Part shown: piece by piece, positions 1-6,343 of the stretch
How the letters are laid out: the number at the start of each line of letters is the position of its first letter
How positions within the stretch are numbered: position 1 is the first letter of the stretch
Source of the DNA: Phil1 sp963643205
Lineage (GTDB): Bacteria; Bacillota; Clostridia; Christensenellales; CAG-138
NCBI GenBank assembly: GCA_963643205.1
Contig: CAVIJJ010000022.1
Location: forward strand, 1-29,672
Direction of reading: 5' to 3'
Length of the DNA stretch: 29,672 bases
Program-made: the position numbers and the translations under genes
The notes under the pieces: model-generated
Seen by the model: only the letters and a program-made list of their open reading frames with translations
What the model was told of the DNA's origin: nothing
The model's database searches: none

Positions 1-111
1 GTGCGGGATGCAGCGAAACGGAGAACGGGCAGGAACAGGGAGAATTGCGAGCGGCAGCGAACAAGGCGACCATGTTCCAACCAGTGCGTGGATTTCGCGA
101 AGCGAAAGACG
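1..111. repeat. Direct repeat, copy 1 (~111 bp)
   Basis: The first 111 bases recur at 228-338 with an offset of 227. The only difference I see is A at 100 against T at 327, and the copies diverge right after this block. The unit contains small inverted repeats such as TTTCGC/GCGAAA. No convincing reading frame spans it. The window starts inside or at the edge of this copy, so its left end is unknown. It looks like an intergenic repeat family of unknown function. Confidence 0.9.
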
Positions 112-191
112 GAGGGAGTCCGGTAAGCAGTATACTTCCTTAACACCAAAAGACGTAGGTAATCTCTACAAAAATTAAACACCACCAAAAG

Positions 192-207
192 CCTCCACCG
201 GTGGAGG
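192..207. repeat. Perfect 16-bp palindrome CCTCCACCGGTGGAGG
   Basis: The sequence equals its own reverse complement. A closely related block, CCTCCACCGGTGGCGG, occurs at 14962-14977 in another intergenic gap, and a partial match (CTCCACCGG) begins at 1419. Three intergenic occurrences suggest a dispersed small repeat or protein-binding site. No function can be assigned. Confidence 0.7.
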
Positions 208-227
208 TTCGGAGTTGAGCGCCCGCA

Positions 228-338
228 GTGCGGGATGCAGCGAAACGGAGAACGGGCAGGAACAGGGAGAATTGCGAGCGGCAGCGAACAAGGCGACCAT
301 GTTCCAACCAGTGCGTGGATTTCGCGTAGCGAAAGACG
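228..338. repeat. Direct repeat, copy 2 (~111 bp)
   Basis: This is the second copy of the block at 1-111, with one visible substitution. It is preceded by a short inverted repeat (CCCGC AGT GCGGG, about 223-235), which lies across its left edge. The spacer between copies (112-227) holds the perfect 16-base palindrome at 192-207. A 95-codon frame running through this copy (235-522) has no recognisable protein features and continues antisense into a real gene, so I treat it as chance. Confidence 0.9.
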
Positions 339-397
339 TGGAAGCCGCTTCGGCTATGCTTTAGCTTATATCAATATTCACTTCGTAAAGTCATCGT

Positions 398-610
398 TTA
401 TACCGCAGCTGAGCCGTTCTCTTTTATGTATAGATCTATGTCGTTTATTATGTAATTTGTGCCCGTGGTGTGGAGCGCTCCGTAGCAATCATACAGATAA
501 TTCCAAACGCCGTGCGCGCTGAAAAGCTCATCAAGCTGCGCGCCGGTGAGATGCTTCGCGCTTTTATACTGCTCCGCGCAAAATATCATAAACTTTCCCT
601 GTTCGGACAT
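398..610 (-). CDS. DUF3791-like small protein
   Basis: A 70-residue protein, third and last gene of the 1342-398 cassette. An open frame extends upstream to 790, but the start at 610 is preferred because GGAGGG lies just before it and it begins one base after the upstream stop codon. The residue pattern KFMIFCAEQYK, then LxxxELFxxHGVWxYLYDCYxxLHTTG, then YIxxDIDxYI, matches DUF3791 as I know it. DUF3791 genes are commonly found beside DUF3990 genes. Its biochemical role is unknown; in this setting it could be an antitoxin or regulatory partner of the DUF3990 protein. Assignment to the family is fairly firm, function is inference. Confidence 0.85.
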   Translation of the reverse strand: MSEQGKFMIFCAEQYKSAKHLTGAQLDELFSAHGVWNYLYDCYGALHTTGTNYIINDIDLYIKENGSAAV

Positions 611-611
611 T

Positions 612-851
612 TTATCCCTCCTCGGGTATTGTAAAGCCGCCTGTTTTCTTTTCCTCGTCAAACATATTAAAAAGGGTAAGCGGGCTGAAATGCCACAGCT
701 TTGTATCCTCCCGTTCAAGCAGCGCGTAAAGCTTAGTGCGGTAAAGCTCCTTCGAAGCCTCGATTTCGCTATAATGATAATTTTCGGCAATAAGATGCAC
801 TATTTCGGGCACTATAAGCCCTATTAGCGCGCTGAATTTCTCATCGCTCAT
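612..851 (-). CDS. Small protein of DUF3990/DUF3791 cassette (79 aa)
   Basis: A 79-residue, mostly helical, acidic protein that starts by a 4-base overlap (ATGA) with the end of the DUF3990 gene and stops one base before the DUF3791 gene. Translational coupling is therefore likely. The C-terminal half contains the string ETKLWHFSPLTLFNMF followed by E/G-rich residues ending in PEEG. I recall this type of sequence from hypothetical proteins beside DUF3990 genes but cannot name a domain. No signal peptide, membrane segment or Cys/His metal site is visible. It may be a partner or neutraliser of the ART-like protein. Confidence 0.85.
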   Translation of the reverse strand: MSDEKFSALIGLIVPEIVHLIAENYHYSEIEASKELYRTKLYALLEREDTKLWHFSPLTLFNMFDEEKKTGGFTIPEEG

Positions 852-1342
852 AGCATTTCCTCCTTAGGAACGGTACCTAAAAATTTCAGGTAAGAAAGTG
901 CTTTTCCCGATGAAAGCACCAGCTGGTTGTAAAGCCTTTTAACCTTCAGTGCCTCCAGCGTTTGCTCTTTTGAAAGAACACCGGAGGTATAAAGAGCAAA
1001 TGTTGTATATACATCATCGTTCGCTACCGGACCAAATATGAAATCGTATTCCTTCCCGGCATAATTTCCGGCACGGTTGGCGGACACAAAATCAAGCCAC
1101 GCCTCATCCGGATTATCAAAACGAAGTGTGGAACAATCAGCGAACGCAACAGCTTCATCAATATCGTAGATGCTTACGCACTTTTCGCCCTCGCCGCGGC
1201 GGCGCGTTACCTTGTCAGCAAAGCCGACAGCTTGTGCTTTGTTCGTGGTTGTATAAAAGCCAAAGCCGAAATCAAGAAACCGATTCTGTTGAACCAATTT
1301 CGGCTCGGATACAATTATGTTGCTTCCGTGGTAAACAATCAT
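848..1342 (-). CDS. DUF3990 ADP-ribosyltransferase-like protein
   Basis: A 164-residue protein beginning MIVYHGSN. It has the DUF3990 arrangement: YHGS at 4-7, DFGFGFYTTTNKAQAVGFA at about 24-42, and a C-terminal NQLVLSSGKALSYLKF block. DUF3990 is, to my knowledge, related to the ADP-ribosyltransferase fold, whose H-Y-E/Q triad could here be H5, Y30 and the Gln of NQLVL. That would mean NAD-dependent modification of an unknown target; this is inference. It leads a three-gene operon (4-base overlap, then 1-base gap). A good start is set by GGAGG nine bases upstream and a promoter at 1366-1394. It resembles a toxin-antitoxin-like layout, but no activity is proven. Confidence 0.85.
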   Translation of the reverse strand: MIVYHGSNIIVSEPKLVQQNRFLDFGFGFYTTTNKAQAVGFADKVTRRRGEGEKCVSIYDIDEAVAFADCSTLRFDNPDEAWLDFVSANRAGNYAGKEYDFIFGPVANDDVYTTFALYTSGVLSKEQTLEALKVKRLYNQLVLSSGKALSYLKFLGTVPKEEML

Positions 1343-1365
1343 GCCGCTTTTCCTCCGTTAACTAT

Positions 1366-1394
1366 ATCATACACAAAAAGTGAGATGATATCAA
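1366..1394 (-). promoter_or_regulatory. Promoter of DUF3990 cassette
   Basis: On the minus strand, TTGATA (1394-1389), a 17-base spacer and TATGAT (1371-1366) form a near-consensus sigma-A-type promoter. It would start transcription about 15-20 bases before the ATG at 1342. Confidence 0.65.
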
Positions 1395-1426
1395 TGTTTT
1401 ATAAAGATATAGAGTATTCTCCACCG

Positions 1427-1513
1427 GGGGACGCAGAATTTCATCGTCCCCGCATCGTCCCCGAAAAAAGCCAGACATTTAGCCTATTGGGGACGCAGGG
1501 ACGATGGGGACGC
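1427..1513. repeat. GGGGACG/CGTCCCC inverted-repeat element (REP-like)
   Basis: GGGGACG occurs at 1427, 1489 and 1506, and CGTCCCC at 1445 and 1456. The left end (GGGGACGCAGAATTT) and right end (GGGGACGCAGATTTT) nearly match as direct copies, while the inner CATCGTCCCC and GGGACGATG blocks are inverted. The whole can fold into alternative hairpins. It resembles REP/BIME-type palindromes mobilised by Y1 (RAYT) transposases; no transposase is present here. Confidence 0.65.
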
Positions 1514-1526
1514 AGATTTTATACTA

Positions 1527-1554
1527 ATAAAAAGAGCCGCGTTTGACGCGGCTC
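1527..1554 (-). terminator. Terminator of the carboxypeptidase gene
   Basis: GAGCCGCGT (1534-1542) pairs with ACGCGGCTC (1546-1554) around a 3-base loop, giving a 9-bp stem. On the minus strand it is followed by CTTTTTATTAG. It lies just past the stop codon of the 2967-1570 gene. Confidence 0.85.
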
Positions 1555-1569
1555 CTGAGTTATCTGCTT

Positions 1570-2967
1570 TTACCTTTTGGTTGGGTAGCTTGAGCGGTAC
1601 GCGCGGCGTTTTCTGGCTCTGCGCCTGCGGCGACGGTTGGAAAGCACCTTTGCTATTACAACTATTATTATGAGCGCGACGAGCAGCAGCACCCAGAACA
1701 GCCATCCGCTGCCGGAGTTTTCGTCGTCATCCGTGGGGTTGGATACTATAAGCGGGCTGTCGTTGGGCGTGGACGTGCTCTCGACCACGCTTGCCGCCGC
1801 GGCAACGTCTCTTGATGCCGTAAACGGCGCGGTGAACAGCGTTACTCCGTTATACTGATAGGAAATCGTGCCAAGCTCCTCGCCCGCGGTTATGGGCGCC
1901 TCAAGCTTTTTGGTGGTTACGTAGCTTGTTGTAAGCAAAGAAGGCGTGGCCTGTATTGTATTCACGGTTTCCTTCATGCCGCTTAAGGTAAGGCCGGAAA
2001 GGTCTATATTAACCGTAAGCATGCCGCCCTCGGCATCCTCAAGGCTGGCGTTTGAGACGGGCAGCTGCATGGTGGTTTCAAGCCCCAATGAATCCGCGGA
2101 AACGGATATATAGTTTTCAAAGCCCCAGTCAAAGAACTTGGCGGCGTTCTCGAAGCGGTATTCGCCGGGAACCTTGTTTTCGTAATCGCCGAACAGAACG
2201 AGTATAAGCTCTATTCCGTCCTTTTGCGCGCTCGCCACAAGGCAGCGGCCGGCGGCGGTAGTGTCGCCCGTTTTTACGCCGGTTGCATACTTATACTTGT
2301 AGTCAACCTCTCCCTCTTTTGTATAAAGAAGGCGGTTGGTATTGTACCACTGATAGCCGTCCGAATCCTTGTTGGTGGGAGCGGCGGTGTAGGTTGCGGT
2401 GGATACTATTTCCCTGAATGTATCGTTCTGCATGGCATAGCGGGTAAGCAGAGCCATGTCGTAAGCGGTGGTGTAATGCTCCTCCTTATGCAGGCCGTTC
2501 GGCTTAACAAAGTGCGTGCCGGTCATGCCAAGCTCCGCGGCTTTAGCGTTCATCATTTCCGCAAAGCCGGATTCACTGCCGCCGAAATGCTCCGCTATGG
2601 CCTTAGCGGCATCGTTGCCCGAAAACATCATCATGCCGTGAAGCATGTCTATAAGCGGCATCTCCTCATTCCTTGAAAAATGGCAGGTGGAGCCGCGGGT
2701 TTCAACATTCGCGCCGGTGTTTACAATTTCGTTAATGTCCTGTGCGTTCTCTATCGCGAGAATACAGGTCATAATCTTTGTGGTGCTGGCGGGGTATGCC
2801 TGGTCCTTGCTGTTCTTTTCATAAAGAACGGTGCCGGTTGCCGCGTCCATAAGGCAAATATAGGGCGTTGTTACGGAATCCGGATCAAATTCATCCGCGC
2901 TCGCCGAAAACGGCACGGCGCAGAGCGCAAGCATAAGCACAAGCACAAGCGAAATAAATCGTTTCAA
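1570..2967 (-). CDS. dacA-like: D-alanyl-D-alanine carboxypeptidase (PBP5/DacA-type)
   Basis: An exported penicillin-binding protein of family S11 that removes the terminal D-Ala from peptidoglycan stem peptides. From the TTG start at 2967 the protein has 465 residues: a signal peptide (MKRFISLVLVLMLALC...ASA), then the three active-site motifs in order, STTK (about residue 62), SGN (about 116) and KTG (about 233), then a C-terminal PBP5 domain. A single membrane segment (WLFWVLLLVALIIIVVIA) follows near the C-terminus, then a tail with six consecutive Arg. A longer frame begins at TTG 3000, but that sits at the predicted transcription start; the 2967 start has AAAGGA upstream and gives a normal signal peptide. 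The basic tail after a full membrane segment is unusual, as most relatives end in an amphipathic helix. It is monocistronic with its own promoter and terminator. Confidence 0.93.
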   Translation of the reverse strand: MKRFISLVLVLMLALCAVPFSASADEFDPDSVTTPYICLMDAATGTVLYEKNSKDQAYPASTTKIMTCILAIENAQDINEIVNTGANVETRGSTCHFSRNEEMPLIDMLHGMMMFSGNDAAKAIAEHFGGSESGFAEMMNAKAAELGMTGTHFVKPNGLHKEEHYTTAYDMALLTRYAMQNDTFREIVSTATYTAAPTNKDSDGYQWYNTNRLLYTKEGEVDYKYKYATGVKTGDTTAAGRCLVASAQKDGIELILVLFGDYENKVPGEYRFENAAKFFDWGFENYISVSADSLGLETTMQLPVSNASLEDAEGGMLTVNIDLSGLTLSGMKETVNTIQATPSLLTTSYVTTKKLEAPITAGEELGTISYQYNGVTLFTAPFTASRDVAAAASVVESTSTPNDSPLIVSNPTDDDENSGSGWLFWVLLLVALIIIVVIAKVLSNRRRRRRARKRRAYRSSYPTKR

Positions 2968-3005
2968 GTCGGGTTTTGTCCTTTCGGGAAATATACACAA
3001 AATGT

Positions 3006-3035
3006 ATTATAGCAAAAATATACCGTTTTTGTACA
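3006..3035 (-). promoter_or_regulatory. Promoter of the carboxypeptidase gene
   Basis: On the minus strand, TGTACA (3035-3030), an 18-base spacer and a perfect TATAAT (3011-3006). Initiation would fall near 2999, which supports translation starting at 2967 rather than 3000. Confidence 0.65.
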
Positions 3036-3071
3036 TAGTCGGCAGTTCAAATTGTTCGATTGTTCATATTC

Positions 3072-3105
3072 TGCCCCTTTATGCGGGGCATTTTTATGGT
3101 ATAAT
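3072..3105 (+). promoter_or_regulatory. Promoter with embedded hairpin upstream of the response regulator
   Basis: TATAAT at 3100-3105 precedes the 3159 start by about 55 bases. Immediately upstream, TGCCCC (3072-3077) and GGGGCA (3085-3090) form a 6-bp hairpin followed by TTTTTA, like a small intrinsic terminator. The hexamer 17 bases upstream of the -10 (CTTTAT) is a poor -35 and falls in the hairpin. The hairpin may block read-through into the operon or overlap a regulator site. Confidence 0.55.
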
Positions 3106-3158
3106 AAGCATGGATTTATATAGTCGCCGTTTGACGCGGCGGCGAAAGGAGGAATTAT

Positions 3159-3842
3159 ATGGCAAAGCGAATACTGCTGGTGGATGACGAACCGCTTATG
3201 ATCAAAGGGCTTAAGCGTACCCTTGAGCAGGACGGATACGAAACCGATTCCGCTGCCGACGGCGAGGAGGCACTGAAAAAGCTGAACAGTGAGCACTTTG
3301 ATCTGGTGCTGCTGGACGTTATGCTGCCAAAGCTCAGCGGCATAGAGGTTTGCCAGATAGTTCGCGAAACAAGCGACATTCCCATAATTATGCTTACGGC
3401 AAAGGGCGAGGACATGGACAAAATACTCGGCCTTGAATACGGCGCGGACGATTACATGACAAAGCCCTTCAACATACTGGAGGTTAAGGCGAGGATAAAA
3501 AGCATATTCCGCCGCGTTGGCGCGAACCGCGAGGCGCCCAAGCTTGAGCTTAGCTCAAACGGCCTTACCATAAACATAGGCAGCCGCAGCGCAACGCTTG
3601 ACGGCAAGGGAATAAGCCTTACGATGAAGGAATTTGACCTGCTTCAGCTTTTCATGAAGAACCCCGGAAAGGTATACAGCCGCGATGAGCTGCTTGAAAC
3701 AATATGGGGCCAGGACTATCTGGGCGATTTCAGAACGGTTGACGTGCACATTCGCCGCCTTAGGGAAAAGATAGAACGCGATCCCGCGAACCCTGAATAC
3801 ATTCTTACTAAGTGGGGAGTTGGCTATTACTTTGCGCAGTGA
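3159..3842 (+). CDS. OmpR/PhoB-family response regulator
   Basis: A 227-residue two-component response regulator. The receiver domain (about 1-120) shows the acidic pocket DD9-10, phospho-acceptor D53 in LLDVML, T80 and K102 in MTKPF. The C-terminal winged-helix DNA-binding domain (about 130-227) carries DLLQLF, a YSRDELLE segment, the recognition helix RTVDVHIRRLREKI and the terminal GVGYYF hairpin. It resembles WalR/PhoP/MtrA. The start is supported by AAGGAGG about seven bases upstream. It is the first gene of an operon and its 3' end overlaps the histidine kinase start. It likely controls envelope or cell-wall functions, judging from the adjacent kinase and lipoproteins, but targets cannot be read from the sequence. 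Confidence 0.96.
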   Translation: MAKRILLVDDEPLMIKGLKRTLEQDGYETDSAADGEEALKKLNSEHFDLVLLDVMLPKLSGIEVCQIVRETSDIPIIMLTAKGEDMDKILGLEYGADDYMTKPFNILEVKARIKSIFRRVGANREAPKLELSSNGLTINIGSRSATLDGKGISLTMKEFDLLQLFMKNPGKVYSRDELLETIWGQDYLGDFRTVDVHIRRLREKIERDPANPEYILTKWGVGYYFAQ

Positions 3843-5298
3843 GCGAAAAAGCCTTTTCGGAACAATCCGGTCCAGGATGGTCGCCATATATCTGGCGGTT
3901 ACGATCGTGGCCTTGTTGGCTATAAGCTTTACGGTAGCGATGCTTGTTGAATCCTCTCTTGTCAATCAGCGCACCAAGCAGCAGCAGGAGGCCACAACGC
4001 GCCTTGCGCTTGAAATAAGCCAAAGCTTTGAGTCTGACGCGAACACGCTTTATTCCCTTGCGTTAAGCCGCGCGCAGGAGCTTGGCGGCAGGGTGCTTAT
4101 ACTGGATACGGACGCGGTTGTTCAAACGGACTCCGCATCCTGCCAAACGGGCTTTATGCTGCCGTACAGAGAAGTGAGAGACGTGCTCATAGGCGGCAAG
4201 GAGGCATCCTACGGCTTCCATAAAATAACGGACAGCGCATCGGACGGAAAGAGCGTGCTGCCCATTTCAAAAGGCACAAACTGGGCCGTATACTACACAG
4301 CCCCCATAACCAGGGACGGCGTTTGCCTCGGGGCCGTGCTTTTCAGCGCGCTTATACAGGACGTTGAGGACAGCGTTGCGGAAATTATAGCCGAAATAGC
4401 AATAGCGTTCATTATAGTGGCCGCGATTATGGCGGTGCTTAGCTTTATGCTTTCGGGCCTTCTTACAAAGCCTATTGTTGAGCTTACCCACGCGATAAGA
4501 AGAATGGGCAAACAGGGCAGCGGAGTGCGCGTAAAGGTGAGCGGCCGCGGCGAGGTGGCGGAGCTTGGGCTCGCTTTCAACAGAATGAGCGAGCAGATAG
4601 AGGCGCACGACAGGGTTAGGGACGAATTTGTTTCAAACGCCTCGCACGAGCTTAAAACCCCGCTTGCCACCATGAAGCTTTTAAGCGAATCAATTCTTTA
4701 TGAGGAAAATCCGGACCCCGCCGAAATGCGGGAGTTCTTTGAGGACGTTAACCACGAGGTTGACAGAATGTCCAACGTTATAACGGACCTTCTTCGCCTG
4801 GTTCAGTTCGATGAAGGTCAACCCATGCTGCACAGGGAAAACATAGACCTTAAGGATATAGCGGAGCGCGTTGCGGCGCGCCTGAGGCCCCTGGCGGAAA
4901 GCAAGGGCATAAAGCTTAATTTTTCCGGCACAAGCGCGGTTATATTGGGCGAGGAGGGCCAGATAGAGCAGGCCGTTGTAAACATTATTGAAAACGCCAT
5001 AAAGTATACGGACGCGGGCACGGTTGACGCCACGGTTAAGCAAACCGGCGACGAAGCCCAGCTTATAGTTAAAGATACCGGCATAGGCATACCCGAGGAA
5101 GCCATACCGCACCTGTTTGAAAGGTTTTACAGGGTTGACAAGGCCCGCTCAAGGGGTACCGGCGGCACGGGGCTCGGCCTTGCCATAGTGGAAAGAATAA
5201 TATCGCTGCACGGCGGATTTATAACGGTTGAAAGCGAGCTTAACCACGGCTCCGTATTCACAATACATCTGCCGCTCGCCGGCAGGGAGGAGGAATGA
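3832..5298 (+). CDS. HAMP-domain sensor histidine kinase
   Basis: The membrane sensor kinase paired with the upstream regulator. Numbering from TTG 3832 (488 residues): membrane helix at about 15-38, extracytoplasmic sensor region at about 40-185, second helix at about 187-208, then HAMP, the HisKA domain with H272 in SHELKTP, and a HATPase domain with N388 (NIIENAIKY), the DTGIGIP G1 box, the FERFYRVD F box and the GTGGTGLGL G2 box. All catalytic elements are intact. The start is uncertain: TTG 3820 is also in frame, but GGGGAG (3814-3819) touches it, while it lies 12 bases from 3832. Either start overlaps the regulator gene, implying translational coupling. It ends in an ATGA overlap with the GerMN lipoprotein gene. 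The kinase type is WalK/PhoR/MtrB-like. Confidence 0.94.
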   Translation: MRSERKSLFGTIRSRMVAIYLAVTIVALLAISFTVAMLVESSLVNQRTKQQQEATTRLALEISQSFESDANTLYSLALSRAQELGGRVLILDTDAVVQTDSASCQTGFMLPYREVRDVLIGGKEASYGFHKITDSASDGKSVLPISKGTNWAVYYTAPITRDGVCLGAVLFSALIQDVEDSVAEIIAEIAIAFIIVAAIMAVLSFMLSGLLTKPIVELTHAIRRMGKQGSGVRVKVSGRGEVAELGLAFNRMSEQIEAHDRVRDEFVSNASHELKTPLATMKLLSESILYEENPDPAEMREFFEDVNHEVDRMSNVITDLLRLVQFDEGQPMLHRENIDLKDIAERVAARLRPLAESKGIKLNFSGTSAVILGEEGQIEQAVVNIIENAIKYTDAGTVDATVKQTGDEAQLIVKDTGIGIPEEAIPHLFERFYRVDKARSRGTGGTGLGLAIVERIISLHGGFITVESELNHGSVFTIHLPLAGREEE

Positions 5299-6341
5299 GC
5301 GTGAGGCGAAAAGGTTACCTTATATCCAAGGCCGCGGCGCTCATGGCCGCGCTTTGCGTGCTTACATTCGTGCTTTGCGGCTGCTCCGCGGGAATGCTTA
5401 TAAAAGAGGACAGCATAAAGGAAGACCTGCCGCAGATAGACCCGGAGGCCGGCACCGCCAAAACCGAAAGGGTAAAGCTGTATTACCGGCTTACGGACGA
5501 AAAATACCTTGTGGGCGTTACAAGCACGGTAACCGTTTACGCGGGCGAAAGGGAAGAACTTGCCATGGTGCGCGCGCTTATGAACGGCGTTCCCCCGCTT
5601 ATGGATGATATTTCCCAGGTAATACCCGAGGGAACGGAGATAGTTGACGTATCCCTTGACGGGGCTATACTCTACGTTACCCTTTCATCGGATTTCTTCA
5701 CCACAAAAATTGTTGACGACGCCATATCCGACGGCTCCCGCCTTATGGAAAGCGGGCTTCTCACAAGCGCCGAATACGACGAGCGGGTTAACGCCGCGCG
5801 GGAGGAAATGTATCTTACAAGGCGGCTTGCCGCGCAATCCATAGTGAATACAATCACGGCGAACAATCCGGATGTTTCCGTTCAGCTTATGTTTGAAATA
5901 AACGGCTCCTCCAGCCGCGTAAAGCGCACAGAGCTTGGCTACGAAACGTTTGGCGACGGTTCAAGCGACCTTGTTGAGCCGATGAGCTTTGACGAATCCT
6001 ACGTTCTTACGGCGGTTGACGTTGTAAACTGCATACTTGAGCACCTGCAAAACGTTGAATACGACAAGGTATACCCGCTTATAGCGGAGCTTGAGCAGGG
6101 CGGCTCGCAGAAGCCGGACTACGCCGCGTTTGAAACAAAGCTTGAAAGCCTGCCCAAGGTTGAAAGCTTCAACGTGCGTGAGCAAAGCCAAAGCGAAGAA
6201 TCCTCAAGCGTGCTTGTGGTAGCCGTGATAACGCTTGATAACGGCGAGGACACGAGATGGTATCAGCTTACGCTTAAAAGCGAGGGCAGCATATATAAGC
6301 TCGGTTACAAATCGCTTTTAAGCATGCTTGGAGGTGAGTGA
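5295..6341 (+). CDS. GerMN-domain lipoprotein, first of two
   Basis: A 348-residue secreted lipoprotein. The basic N-terminus, hydrophobic core and lipobox LCGC place the lipidated Cys at 30. A GerMN-type domain follows (about 57-205), with the YYRLTDEKYLV strand, an E/L-rich ALMNGVPP helix, VIPEGTEIVDVSLDG and LAAQSIVNTIT. The last ~120 residues form a separate alpha/beta region. GerMN is known from spore germination protein GerM and from actinobacterial LpqB. The gene overlaps the histidine kinase stop by 4 bases and is followed two bases later by a second GerMN lipoprotein. This order suggests an extracytoplasmic accessory factor for the kinase, analogous to LpqB with MtrAB. That role is inference. 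Confidence 0.88.
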   Translation: MSVRRKGYLISKAAALMAALCVLTFVLCGCSAGMLIKEDSIKEDLPQIDPEAGTAKTERVKLYYRLTDEKYLVGVTSTVTVYAGEREELAMVRALMNGVPPLMDDISQVIPEGTEIVDVSLDGAILYVTLSSDFFTTKIVDDAISDGSRLMESGLLTSAEYDERVNAAREEMYLTRRLAAQSIVNTITANNPDVSVQLMFEINGSSSRVKRTELGYETFGDGSSDLVEPMSFDESYVLTAVDVVNCILEHLQNVEYDKVYPLIAELEQGGSQKPDYAAFETKLESLPKVESFNVREQSQSEESSSVLVVAVITLDNGEDTRWYQLTLKSEGSIYKLGYKSLLSMLGGE

Positions 6342-6343
6342 GC

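Larger units (their letters stand above)
1..397. other. Non-coding stretch with repeats
   Basis: Apart from the two direct repeat copies and the 16-base palindrome, I see no gene, RNA gene or clear promoter here. A short hairpin (AGCCG CTT CGGCT, 343-355) lies downstream of the 398-1342 minus-strand operon but has no T-rich tail, so I cannot call it a terminator. Confidence 0.6.

Noticed and set aside
235..522. 95-codon open frame through the second direct repeat
   Set aside because: It runs over repeat DNA and antisense to the DUF3791-like gene, lacks a ribosome site and has no recognisable protein pattern.
611..790. Upstream 60-codon extension of the DUF3791-like gene
   Set aside because: It overlaps the 79-residue gene in another frame, and a good ribosome site and conserved start lie at 610.
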